Source of the DNA: an uncultured Blautia sp.
Lineage (GTDB): Bacteria > Bacillota > Clostridia > Lachnospirales > Lachnospiraceae
DNA length: 56,872 nt
NCBI GenBank assembly: GCA_900553515.1
Contig: USDN01000011.1
Span: forward strand, 1 to 56,872
Direction of reading: 5' to 3'
This document shows, piece by piece, positions 15,792-23,984 of this stretch. The notes under the pieces were generated by a model that worked only from the letters and a program-made list of their open reading frames with translations, was not told where the DNA came from and did not search any database. The number at the start of each line of letters is the position of its first letter. The stretch's first letter is position 1. Position numbers and translations under genes: made by a program.

Positions 15792-16232
15792 ATGGCAAGG
15801 CCCAAAAAAGCCAAAGAACTAAAACATAATCACCCAATCATGCTTCGTTTGACCGATACAGAGTATGAAATTGTTTTAGAAAATGCAAAAGCCTCATCTC
15901 TTCCTCTGGCAGAATATGCCCGTAAGCTGGTTACAGGAAAACAAGTAAAAGTCAAATATGAAATTGTTGCAGATATACCGGAGCTAAAAAAACTAATTGC
16001 AGAGTTTGGAAAAATCGGCAGTAATTTAAATCAAATTGCGCGCCATTTTAATAGCGGAGGCATCCACTCCCATGAAATGCAGAGATCAATCCGCCAGGGG
16101 ATTTCTGATATTTATGAAATGAAATATGAAGTTTTGAAAATGGCCGGTGATTTTCGTTCTCTTTCTGTAGAACGCTCTGCCGGGCAGAAAGGAGCTGCCG
16201 CTCATGGCCATCCTGAAACACATCGCCAGTAA
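15792..16232 (+). CDS. mobC: Mobilization protein MobC-like relaxosome component
   Basis: This 146-residue protein begins M-A-R-P-K-K and has a ribbon-helix-helix-like N-terminal half (M-L-R-L-T-D-T-E-Y-E-I, residues 22-32) and the MobC core I-G-S-N-L-N-Q-I-A-R-H-F-N (about 76-88). MobC proteins bind near oriT and help the relaxase open DNA. A good AAAGGA precedes the ATG. Its last 29 bases overlap the start of the relaxase gene in another frame, showing a coupled two-gene unit. Confidence 0.88.
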   Translation: MARPKKAKELKHNHPIMLRLTDTEYEIVLENAKASSLPLAEYARKLVTGKQVKVKYEIVADIPELKKLIAEFGKIGSNLNQIARHFNSGGIHSHEMQRSIRQGISDIYEMKYEVLKMAGDFRSLSVERSAGQKGAAAHGHPETHRQ

Positions 16233-17829
16233 AAATGCTGATTACGGGGAATCCCAGCGCTATCTTATGTTCCAGTATAACGAAGATACCATGAAACCAA
16301 TCCTGGATGAAAATGGCCGGTTGATTCCCCGTGATGAATATTATCTGGACGGCATCAACTGTGATCCTTTTTCTTTTGATATGGAATGCAAAGAGTTAAA
16401 CGCACAGTACAATAAAAACCACAGCTTTGATGAAATCAAATCCCATCATTATATCTTAAGTTTTGATCCGAGGGATATGACAGAAAACGGCCTGACCGGA
16501 GAATGGGCGCAGCAGCTCGGTCTGGAGTATGCCCGAAATAATTTCCCCGGACATCAGACTTTGGTCTGCACCCACACGGATGGTCATAATGAAAGCGGTA
16601 ACATTCATGTACATATTGTAATCAACAGTTTAAGGAAATATGATGTAGACCGCCAAGATTTTATGGAGCGTCCCTGTGATTCCTGTGCCGGATATAAACA
16701 TCATCTCACGAAAGATTATCTTTCCTATCTGAAACAGGATGTGATGAATCTCTGCCTCCGGGAGCATCTCCATCAAGTGGATCTTCTCTCTCCTGCTGAG
16801 AAGAAAGTCAACGACCGGGAATATCATGCACGACGCAGAGGTCAGAAAAAGATGGACAAATTAAACCAAAAAATGCTTGCGGACGGAATTCTACCACGGA
16901 AAACAAAATTCGAGACGCAGAAAGATTTTCTCCGCAGCGCTATTGAAGAAACTGCAGCTTCCTCCCACAGCCTGGAGGAATTTCAAAAGCAGCTTAAAGA
17001 GAAATATCTGATTTCCTTCAAAACCAGCCGTGGACGGTTCAGCTATCTCCATCCAGAGCGAGGAAAGTACATTACCGGAAGAAGTCTGGGAAGTCATTAT
17101 GAAAAGGAATATCTTTTGTCCCAGTGGGAGAAAAAAGCAATGCAAAAACAGGCCATGTTTCCTGAACAGAAATCTTCTGAAGATACTTCCGGGAACTCCA
17201 TGCAGAACAATCTGCCGGCTTTTGTTTTTATCAAATCCAATCTCAAGCTTGTGGTTGATCTGCAGAACTGCGTAAAAGCACAGCAAAGTTCCGCTTATGC
17301 CAGAAAGGTAAAGCTGTCCAATTTGCAGCAAATGGCAAAAACCGTTGCCTATATACAGGAACATGGTTATAACACAGAAGAAGATCTGGAAAAAGCTTCT
17401 GAAGAAGCCAAAACTCAAACTGCCAATATGCGCAAAGCTCTCCGTTCCACAGAAGACAAGCTGAGGCAAGTCAACGAGCAGATCCACTACACAGGACAAT
17501 ACCTGGCGAATAAATCCATTTACCGTCAGTTTATCAACAGCACGAATAAAACAAAGTTCCGACAAGAACATCAGACGGAAATCACCCTATATGAAACAGC
17601 ACGGAAGATACTGAAAGGATACTCGGCAGATGGGAAACTTCCCTCTATGAAGCTGTTGAAAGTAGAAAAGGGAAACCTGACCGCACTGAAAAACAGCCAG
17701 TACGAAGCATATCAGAATCTCCGGAAATATGAAAAAGAACTGCATACTGTCCAGACAAACATAGACACATTCCTGGGGAAAGACCGTTCCCAGCAGTCGG
17801 AACTGGAAAAAGAAACCACACGCTCCTGA
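16204..17829 (+). CDS. Relaxase/mobilization nuclease, MobP-type
   Basis: This 541-residue DNA-nicking transfer protein would cut oriT and lead the strand into the recipient. The metal-binding histidine motif is clear: H124-x3-H128 and H135-V-H137 within G-N-I-H-V-H-I-V-I-N. The C-terminal half is helical and charged (about 340-530), as in relaxases of Tn1549-like elements. The start is set by AGGAG before the ATG inside mobC. It is the only gene pair besides the toxin-antitoxin unit on the plus strand, but is probably the relaxase of the conjugative element to its right (inference from family resemblance). Confidence 0.88.
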   Translation: MAILKHIASKNADYGESQRYLMFQYNEDTMKPILDENGRLIPRDEYYLDGINCDPFSFDMECKELNAQYNKNHSFDEIKSHHYILSFDPRDMTENGLTGEWAQQLGLEYARNNFPGHQTLVCTHTDGHNESGNIHVHIVINSLRKYDVDRQDFMERPCDSCAGYKHHLTKDYLSYLKQDVMNLCLREHLHQVDLLSPAEKKVNDREYHARRRGQKKMDKLNQKMLADGILPRKTKFETQKDFLRSAIEETAASSHSLEEFQKQLKEKYLISFKTSRGRFSYLHPERGKYITGRSLGSHYEKEYLLSQWEKKAMQKQAMFPEQKSSEDTSGNSMQNNLPAFVFIKSNLKLVVDLQNCVKAQQSSAYARKVKLSNLQQMAKTVAYIQEHGYNTEEDLEKASEEAKTQTANMRKALRSTEDKLRQVNEQIHYTGQYLANKSIYRQFINSTNKTKFRQEHQTEITLYETARKILKGYSADGKLPSMKLLKVEKGNLTALKNSQYEAYQNLRKYEKELHTVQTNIDTFLGKDRSQQSELEKETTRS

Positions 17830-18103
17830 ACTAGTGCCTTATGCTAGAAGGCCCACAGAGATTTTTCTTTACACTCCGCCGCTGACTCTGATAGTGACTG
17901 GAATATCCGCTCTGTCAAGAAAGAAAGCGGGTTCGGACAAACAGAGCTTTTCCGTAAGCTCTAGTTGAAAATATAGACATGATACGGGAAACATAGATAA
18001 AAAATTAGGATTGCCTCGGTATAAGTTGCAATGAGCTTCTAAAATAAGTCAAAAATTGATATTTGACATTCTTCACCTTTCAGCATAACTTAAAAAAAGT
18101 TCA
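17830..18103. other. Gene-poor stretch after the relaxase, with possible coding remnant
   Basis: No complete gene is supported. A short open stretch on the plus strand (about 17850-17964) ends in N-I-R-S-V-K-K-E-S-G-F-G-Q-T-E-L-F-R-K-L and then a stop, without a start codon; it may be the tail of a decayed gene. A hairpin AGAGCTT (17943-17949) / AAGCTCT (17956-17962) lies over its end but has no T run. The rest is AT-rich leader for the next promoter. Confidence 0.3.
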
Positions 18104-18132
18104 TTGATATTTTAAAAAAAATCGACTATACT
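18104..18132 (+). promoter_or_regulatory. Sigma-A promoter of the acetyltransferase toxin-antitoxin-like unit
   Basis: TTGATA (18104-18109), 17-base spacer, TATACT (18127-18132). It lies 33 bases before the first ATG of the two-gene unit. The spacer is strongly A-rich. Sequence match alone supports it. Confidence 0.7.
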
Positions 18133-18165
18133 ATTATTGAGAAAATATGAAAGGAGTAGATGCAC

Positions 18166-18345
18166 ATGGCAACACAGAGTATAAAAAAGAACATTGTAAT
18201 CCATGACAAAGACTCCGCCACTGCTTTCGTGGAAGCACTGGAAAAAGCCGCAGCTATTGCGACAAAACCTGTTTCCCGTAATTACAGCGTAAAGGAATTA
18301 AAAGGCACTAAAAATATCAAAGCTTTTTTCGGAGATAAACTATAA
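18166..18345 (+). CDS. Small antitoxin-like protein preceding a GNAT protein
   Basis: This is a 59-residue protein (61 if the ATG at 18160 is used). I prefer 18166 because GGAG is then 9 bases away. It contains a helical stretch D-S-A-T-A-F-V-E-A-L-E-K-A and ends K-A-F-F-G-D-K-L. Its stop overlaps the next start (TAATG), the usual coupling in toxin-antitoxin pairs. No named antitoxin domain is evident; the role is inferred from size, position and the downstream acetyltransferase. Confidence 0.6.
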   Translation: MATQSIKKNIVIHDKDSATAFVEALEKAAAIATKPVSRNYSVKELKGTKNIKAFFGDKL

Positions 18346-18944
18346 TGGATTATATAGAGCTGAATCTTTTAGAAATGCTCGACACATACGGAGAGGATAA
18401 ACTACAGTCTATCCTCTCCAGTTTCATGTGTCCCCAAAATAAAGATGTAGAAAATTTTATACAATCAAAGGCGATTGAATTTGCCAGACAGAGGCTTGCA
18501 ATGACCTATCTTGTTTTTTCTGATGCAGAATCACCTGATTTTGTTGGCTATTTTACACTGGCAAATAAATTTGTTTCTATCACTGGGAACGCACTAAGTA
18601 AAACTCTCCAGAAGCGTATAGCGAAATTTTCACAATACGATGAAGAACTTGACCGTTTTCTGGTGTCTATGCCATTGATTGCACAGCTCGGCAAAAATTT
18701 TAATCCCGCCTTATCTTCCACTATACCCGGACAGGAATTATTATCTATTGCCTGCAGTAAAGTCCGGGAAGCTCAGTTTATTATCGGAGGGAAAGCCGTT
18801 TACATAGAATGTGCCAGCAATCCAAAGTTATATGATTTTTATTCTGCTTCTCAATTTGTCCAGTTCGGTCAAAGAGAAAGAGATACCGATGAAATTGCGG
18901 AAAGTCCGATATTGGTACAGATGCTAAAATATTTCAGAGATTAA
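18345..18944 (+). CDS. GNAT acetyltransferase-like protein, possible toxin
   Basis: This 199-residue protein belongs to a group of GNAT-like proteins common on Firmicutes mobile elements (starting I-E-L-N-L-L-E-M-L-D-T-Y-G). It has the expected layout: a substrate strand with F-V-G-Y-F-T-L-A-N-K (about 64-73), a central region I-A-Q-L-G-K-N-F (about 107-114), an acceptor helix E-L-L-S-I-A-C-S-K-V, and Y-I-E-C-A-S-N-P-K-L-Y-D-F-Y near the C terminus. The standard acetyl-CoA loop Q/R-x-x-G-x-G/A is not obvious. A short overlapping upstream gene makes a type II toxin-antitoxin pair likely; a plain acetyltransferase is the alternative. Confidence 0.68.
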   Translation: MDYIELNLLEMLDTYGEDKLQSILSSFMCPQNKDVENFIQSKAIEFARQRLAMTYLVFSDAESPDFVGYFTLANKFVSITGNALSKTLQKRIAKFSQYDEELDRFLVSMPLIAQLGKNFNPALSSTIPGQELLSIACSKVREAQFIIGGKAVYIECASNPKLYDFYSASQFVQFGQRERDTDEIAESPILVQMLKYFRD

Positions 18945-18992
18945 AAAAGAGGAAGATGCCTGCTCCATAAGCAAAACATCTTCCTCTTTTTT
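18943..18992. terminator. Bidirectional terminator between the GNAT and YodL/DUF4316 genes
   Basis: A 16-base stem AAAAAAGAGGAAGATG (18943-18958) pairs with CATCTTCCTCTTTTTT (18977-18992) around an 18-base loop. T runs follow in both directions, fitting two convergent genes. It overlaps the last base of the minus-strand gene. Confidence 0.9.
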
Positions 18993-19851
18993 ATTTTCTT
19001 CTCCGCTCCATATCCATTTCTGTTGCCATCTGCTGTACAGGCTTTCCGCTCCGTCTGGCAATCTCTGCCTGCTTCAGATGGAGCCGATCCAGAACAGAGA
19101 TCCGTTTCCCGATTTTTCGTGGTTTCACTGGCAAATTGTTCATGCGCCCATCGATCATATTATAATTCTGTTCTTCCGTAATCTCTGCGCTTCTTAGATA
19201 TTCCCCATTTTCATAGGATTTCTGCCAAGTTTCCATCTCCGGTTTTTTTTTCGTCTTCTTCTCTGGATCTGGAAGTGCCGCCGGGGGATTAATGTAGTTC
19301 CGGATCTGCTGTTTTGCTGCATCATCGAAGCCATGAAGCACATTGTCCATCACTAGGACTCCGTTCGCATCCAGAATCACATTTGCTGCCTGCGTTCCAT
19401 AAACGCTGTGTTCCATAAGGAAAAACTCTCTGCCGTCTATGACAATGCTGTCATAAGCCAGCCAGCTTCCTTCTTTTCCTTCAATATGAAAATCTGCCGT
19501 ATCCATTGAGATCAGCGCACTGGATGAACCCATACGGATAAAACCGGCAATTACGGTGAATCCATCCTTTTCGATATAATATGCGGTGACCTCACCGCCC
19601 TGATTCAGTACCAGCACATCACTGACACTGACCGCACGGCCACGGAGGGAACGCGGCGGATGCTTTTCCAGTCGTTCCCGGATGCTCTCCGGAGTATCTC
19701 CCATCCGCATCTGCCCCAGATAACGCTGCTGGTAATTTTCACAACGCACCTGCTTGCGATATTCTTTGAATATCTCATAAGACCGGAACCGAAGCTGCCT
19801 GTTTTCCGGTGTGTCCTTCATCTGATACAGTGCAAATTGATAGTGTTCCAT
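18991..19851 (-). CDS. YodL/DUF4316-domain mobile-element protein
   Basis: This 286-residue protein from the accessory end of the conjugative operon has a YodL-like part (about 1-125, with S-V-S-D-V-L-V-L-N-Q-G-G-E-V-T-A-Y-Y) and a DUF4316-like tail. Two blocks repeat inside the larger ArdC protein two genes upstream: the S-V-S-D-V block, and F-L-M-E-H-S-V-Y-G followed by V-L-H-G-F-D-D-A-A. It thus looks like a stand-alone copy of those domains. It begins at the stop of the TTRAP gene with an overlap. Function unknown; such proteins accompany ICE transfer genes. Confidence 0.75.
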   Translation of the reverse strand: MEHYQFALYQMKDTPENRQLRFRSYEIFKEYRKQVRCENYQQRYLGQMRMGDTPESIRERLEKHPPRSLRGRAVSVSDVLVLNQGGEVTAYYIEKDGFTVIAGFIRMGSSSALISMDTADFHIEGKEGSWLAYDSIVIDGREFFLMEHSVYGTQAANVILDANGVLVMDNVLHGFDDAAKQQIRNYINPPAALPDPEKKTKKKPEMETWQKSYENGEYLRSAEITEEQNYNMIDGRMNNLPVKPRKIGKRISVLDRLHLKQAEIARRSGKPVQQMATEMDMERRRK

Positions 19852-20081
19852 TACACTTCCTCCAAAGGCTCCTGTCTGTAAGCTTCCAAGTCCATATCCG
19901 CATACTCCTGATCCGTCAGCAGTTCCATTTTTCTCAATGTGCCGTTTACGAGCGTCAGCATATCCGCATCGTCATTGATAAACGGCAGCACACACCGGAT
20001 CTCCTGTATTGTTTTTGTCCGGCTGTCTTTCTGAAACATTGCCATAAGAAAATACTCATCTTCCTCAAATCTCTGTCTCAT
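19851..20081 (-). CDS. TTRAP family transposon-transfer-assisting protein
   Basis: This 76-residue acidic protein has the layout of the TTRAP family (transposon-transfer-assisting proteins of Tn1549/CTn-like elements): an N-terminal F-L-M-A-M-F-Q-K-D-S-R-T-K-T-I segment and a helical, acidic C-terminal half. It overlaps both neighbours by a few bases. Biochemical role unknown. Confidence 0.78.
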   Translation of the reverse strand: MRQRFEEDEYFLMAMFQKDSRTKTIQEIRCVLPFINDDADMLTLVNGTLRKMELLTDQEYADMDLEAYRQEPLEEV

Positions 20082-23000
20082 AATTCTGGTTCTCCTTTTC
20101 TGCGCCCTTTAATCCCCTGTTCCGGTTTACGGTTTTCCTGTTTCTGTTCCTCTGCTTTCATCCTTGCCTGCCGCTCCCTAAGAGCTGCCAGAACAGACTG
20201 CTTTACACTGCTTGATTTAGATCCTGGATGTTCGATTTTTTCTCCAACTCTGACAGAACTTAACTGTTCCTCCCGGTGGGATAGGATTTTTTCCATATCT
20301 GCAATCGCTTTCTGTACCAGCGGGCTTTCCTTATAATGAGGAACCATATCTATAAGATCTCTTGATATTTTCCCTCCCCGCATCAGCTCATACTCTCCTG
20401 CATAGAGACTTCCATCCTCCAGTTGAAATCCGATTCCCTTTCCACCGTTCATCCGATCTGCGGGAATCATTTCATATCGACGGTAAGCCTCTTCCAATGT
20501 CAGATTATCATGGTACTCTCCGAGTACTGGGAACTCCATGCACTCAGCAACATAAAATGATATTTTACCTTCCTGCACATCCGGTTCCTTCTGTACTGTT
20601 CCTGAAATCCGATCCAGCTTTTCCAACAACGCCCTTGCCGCTTCTACTTCTTCCTCATCTCTGCTTTCGTCTATCGTTTCCTTCAGCCAATGTTCAACAT
20701 CCTGTGTTTCCCCGTTTCTGATCTGCTCCACCAATTTTTGAGTGTCCTGTTCCTGCACGTCGGCATAGTCCTGATACTCATAAAATTGAAAGTCATAAGA
20801 AAACTGCCTAAATTCTTCCGCAAGCGCAAGAATCTCTGTTTCATCCACCTCTCTTTCCTGTGTATTCTTTTCTCCATGAAGAACGATTTCCTCTGCCTGC
20901 GCCACTTTTTCTGTAAATGCTTCACATGCAACCACATGACAGTTCTGCAGGCTGAGCCCCTCTTCTTCCAGTATGTCTTCTGCAGCCTCTTTTATAGAGA
21001 TGTCCGAATTCTCATAGATTCCACCATCAATATCACGATATTTTTCATTATAGAACGTATAATCATATCCTCCCGGTGTCGTCTGGATATAAAAATATTC
21101 GTGTGTTCCCGAAATTTCATAGGCAATCTCCGTGTCACGGTTTTCCAGATAGATTTTAGCTTTGCGCAGGGCATCTTTTGTTTCCTCATTCACCCATTTC
21201 CCACTAATGGAACTGCCCGCAATGTCCTCCAATTCATCTATTCCGTTTTTGCATTTGATCAAAGTCATTCTGGAAGGCTCCGTTTCAGTGCTTTCCATAC
21301 CGATCTGTCTTTCCAGATGATTTGGCAGCTTATGATATGCTGTAAGCGCATCGTCCACATTGTCAAAATATTGATACTCCCTGTCTGCCTTGATACCGTA
21401 GGCATCGTTTACTACATAAAACTGTTTAATAAACGGTTCCGGGATTTTCTCATTCAGATATTCTGTGATTGCTTCCATAGCTCCGGCGTCAAATCCATGC
21501 TCCACGTCTTCCGCAACCAGCTTTCCGTCTGCGTTCACAATAATTCCTGCCACGGTATTCCCATATTCGTCATGTTCCATCCGAAAAAAGGATTCTCCTG
21601 CAATCTCCTTTCCTTCCGCTGTATGCCATGTGCCAAAGTGACCGTCCACAGAGAAGCCTTTTGTCTCCTGGCTGATCTGTCCTGTCACTTTTTCTGAGCC
21701 ATGCTCCCGCATTTCATTCCGGGCAAGTCCAATAAACCCATCCAGGACTGCCGGATGGCTTGTCACCACATAATCAGCGTTCAAATCCATCCCCCTGCCC
21801 ATATTCTCCGGGATTATGAAACTATCCGCCCATTCCTTTGTCTCTTTTGAAAACCGTCCGTCAGTCTTAAGATGCTGGATCGTACAGGCAAGGACAAATG
21901 ACACACGCTCGGTTCCATACATCTCTACGACTTCTGCCGCTGCGTCATGAGCCAAATGATAGCCGTCAAAATGCCCACTAATCGCAGTTTCAATCGCCTG
22001 TCTGCACTCCAAATTCAGCTTTCTGGAATCCAAATAAGCATCTGCGTCTCCATGTTCCACCGCATATGCAAGATCTGGCCGATAAAGCGGCGGATACACC
22101 TTCTCTGCTGTCTGAATCTCCTGCATTTCCATTCTCTGTATGACAAAATCTGGTAGCTCCTGATAACCAAAGCTGTCAACATAATGGGCAGTCAGTTCTC
22201 CCCCCTTTTTCAGTACCACCACATCGCTCACAGAAAGGGAATGCCCCGTATAATCTGCCGGATGGTCAATATTAAATTTCTCATATATAGATTCCAGTGT
22301 ACTTTCTTCCTTCAGATCATCTCCATAGACAAACTGATAATCAGCGCCCGCCACGGCCATCCCTTTTTCCTGCAGATATGCCATTCCCATAAAGCGGTAC
22401 GCCTCTCCTTTACCGCCATCCTGAATCTGATAAATACCGTAACGGTCATTCTCTTCCTCAAACAACGCCTTTTCCTGATGTCTTTGCACTTCTTTTTTTA
22501 GTTCCTGCATCCGTTCCTCCATTTGGTCAATAAATTCTGATGCTGTCTTTCGTATCGTATCCATCGAAGCACGGAGTTCTTTCATTTCCTTATCACTGCT
22601 CCATCCCGCAATATAAGGAAATGAATAGTCCGAAGTATCCAGTCCGAAATACTGGCATACAATATAAGCAACGCTTTCCGCTTCTACCTCTTTGGTCAGC
22701 TTATCTTTTTTCTCTCCCATTTCTTCCATAATGTCACGGTCATGGAGCTTTGCATGGGTAACTTCATGGATACTGGTTTTCATGGTCTGACGTTCGCTCA
22801 TACGCTCCTGGATCACAATCTCTTTATCCTCACTGCTGTAATATCCTTTTGCTCCACTCGGAATCTCGTCAAACCGAAACGGAACCGGAGAAACATCCTG
22901 AATCGCCCTCATAAAAACTTCATAATTCTCTACGTTTCCCATCAATTCCGGCGTTTCCAGTTCCGGTAATGGCTCCCCCTCCGTCTGGGATACGTCAAAG

Positions 23001-23392
23001 ACCGTAGTAATACGAAAACGTGGAATGGTGTACACCACCTCCTCCGTCTCCGGCGTACCGTCCGGTTTTAAAACTGGTTCCATAGTAACTGGATCAATCT
23101 TCTCGATTTCCTCCTTTTCCCGGATTGGCGCAGGCGCAATAATCTGTATCCCTTTTTCCCCACGCCTGACCTGACGATGGAATTTCTTTTGCCATGCCTG
23201 ATAACCGGCTACCAGTGTCGCATCCGGCTTCTGCATGTGGATCAGAAGCGTGTTATTAAAGCTGTAATCATGGAATTGTGACATTGTTTTCAAATATTCC
23301 ATATACATTTCCGAAGTGAATATCTCCTTTACACCTTGTTCCAGACGCTCTGCAACCTCTTTCATTCTCTGGTGTCTGTCTTTTTCCGCCAT
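20078..23392 (-). CDS. ArdC-like ssDNA-binding/metallopeptidase protein with YodL repeats
   Basis: This 1104-residue multidomain ICE protein has an N-terminal ArdC-like domain (about 1-140; F-N-N-T-L-L-I-H-M-Q-K-P-D-A-T near 45-59), known in ArdC proteins for ssDNA binding and antirestriction. Next is a zincin-like metallopeptidase core with H-E-V-T-H at 209-213. The middle and C-terminal parts hold YodL/DUF4316-type blocks, two resembling the downstream 286-residue protein, and an acidic stretch with many glutamates. It probably protects or handles incoming single-stranded DNA in the new host (inference). The 4-base overlap with TTRAP shows operon membership. Confidence 0.82.
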   Translation of the reverse strand: MAEKDRHQRMKEVAERLEQGVKEIFTSEMYMEYLKTMSQFHDYSFNNTLLIHMQKPDATLVAGYQAWQKKFHRQVRRGEKGIQIIAPAPIREKEEIEKIDPVTMEPVLKPDGTPETEEVVYTIPRFRITTVFDVSQTEGEPLPELETPELMGNVENYEVFMRAIQDVSPVPFRFDEIPSGAKGYYSSEDKEIVIQERMSERQTMKTSIHEVTHAKLHDRDIMEEMGEKKDKLTKEVEAESVAYIVCQYFGLDTSDYSFPYIAGWSSDKEMKELRASMDTIRKTASEFIDQMEERMQELKKEVQRHQEKALFEEENDRYGIYQIQDGGKGEAYRFMGMAYLQEKGMAVAGADYQFVYGDDLKEESTLESIYEKFNIDHPADYTGHSLSVSDVVVLKKGGELTAHYVDSFGYQELPDFVIQRMEMQEIQTAEKVYPPLYRPDLAYAVEHGDADAYLDSRKLNLECRQAIETAISGHFDGYHLAHDAAAEVVEMYGTERVSFVLACTIQHLKTDGRFSKETKEWADSFIIPENMGRGMDLNADYVVTSHPAVLDGFIGLARNEMREHGSEKVTGQISQETKGFSVDGHFGTWHTAEGKEIAGESFFRMEHDEYGNTVAGIIVNADGKLVAEDVEHGFDAGAMEAITEYLNEKIPEPFIKQFYVVNDAYGIKADREYQYFDNVDDALTAYHKLPNHLERQIGMESTETEPSRMTLIKCKNGIDELEDIAGSSISGKWVNEETKDALRKAKIYLENRDTEIAYEISGTHEYFYIQTTPGGYDYTFYNEKYRDIDGGIYENSDISIKEAAEDILEEEGLSLQNCHVVACEAFTEKVAQAEEIVLHGEKNTQEREVDETEILALAEEFRQFSYDFQFYEYQDYADVQEQDTQKLVEQIRNGETQDVEHWLKETIDESRDEEEVEAARALLEKLDRISGTVQKEPDVQEGKISFYVAECMEFPVLGEYHDNLTLEEAYRRYEMIPADRMNGGKGIGFQLEDGSLYAGEYELMRGGKISRDLIDMVPHYKESPLVQKAIADMEKILSHREEQLSSVRVGEKIEHPGSKSSSVKQSVLAALRERQARMKAEEQKQENRKPEQGIKGRRKGEPEL

Positions 23393-23404
23393 AAATCATC
23401 ACCT

Positions 23405-23929
23405 CTATTCCAATAAGCTTGTATCCAGATATTCAAATTCCAGTTGCTGTCCGCAGATTCCCTGGCAAAGATAACAGCTCTGGAACGGAACTCTCGCACT
23501 TCTTCTTTGCCCGTCTGTCTCGTAATTTACTCTCGGACTAAGCCATAACAGCTCGATGCGCTGCTGCCGGAACATCTCAAACCGCTCTCTATGATCAAAA
23601 ATCCCCTGAAAGTTTATCAACATGGCAAATGGGATCTGCAGCTCAAACAATCTCCGAAACACTTCTCCCTTCCGGCTGTACGGCGGATTGCTGACAATAT
23701 AATCACAGGCCGGTACAGGAACCTTAAAAAAATCCTGTCCAGCCTGGATATGCCCATAGTTCACCTGAAATCCATGAGCTAAAAATACTTTTACAAATTG
23801 ACTGTCGCATTTATCAAAGGGACACCATACCGTTGAGTTTTTTTTCAAGCGCTTCAAAATCGGATACACTGCATAAGCCGGTGTACAGTATTCGTCATTT
23901 TTATTAAAGTTGTATTGTATCTGTGTCAT
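23405..23929 (-). CDS. DNA adenine-type methyltransferase-like protein
   Basis: This 174-residue protein carries S-N-P-P-Y-S (Asn81-Tyr84), the catalytic motif of N6-adenine/N4-cytosine DNA methylases, and a preceding strand ending C-D-Y-I-V. The usual FxGxG SAM motif is weak: W-C-P-F-D-K at 35-40 may replace it. It is shorter than restriction-linked methylases, and no restriction gene is next to it. It may be an orphan methylase or a degenerate relative. It lies 12 bases before the ArdC-like gene. Confidence 0.7.
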   Translation of the reverse strand: MTQIQYNFNKNDEYCTPAYAVYPILKRLKKNSTVWCPFDKCDSQFVKVFLAHGFQVNYGHIQAGQDFFKVPVPACDYIVSNPPYSRKGEVFRRLFELQIPFAMLINFQGIFDHRERFEMFRQQRIELLWLSPRVNYETDGQRRSARVPFQSCYLCQGICGQQLEFEYLDTSLLE

Positions 23930-23950
23930 TTCTTTCCTCTCTCATAGTAG

Positions 23951-23976
23951 AATCCCGCCAGCTCTCTGACGGGATT
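23951..23976 (-). other. Hairpin between helicase and methylase genes
   Basis: An AATCCCG stem (23951-23957) pairs with CGGGATT (23970-23976), giving a strong stem on either strand. There is no T run on the minus strand, so it may be an mRNA processing or stability element rather than a terminator. Confidence 0.4.
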
Positions 23977-23984
23977 TCATGAAT

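Noticed and set aside
16891..17571. 226-residue minus-strand ORF inside the relaxase gene
   Set aside because: Shadow of the relaxase coding strand; no motif and no start signals.
20690..21697. 335-residue plus-strand ORF
   Set aside because: It is antisense to the ArdC-like gene, rich in Phe/Ile/Leu/His as expected for a shadow frame, with no ribosome binding site or known motif.
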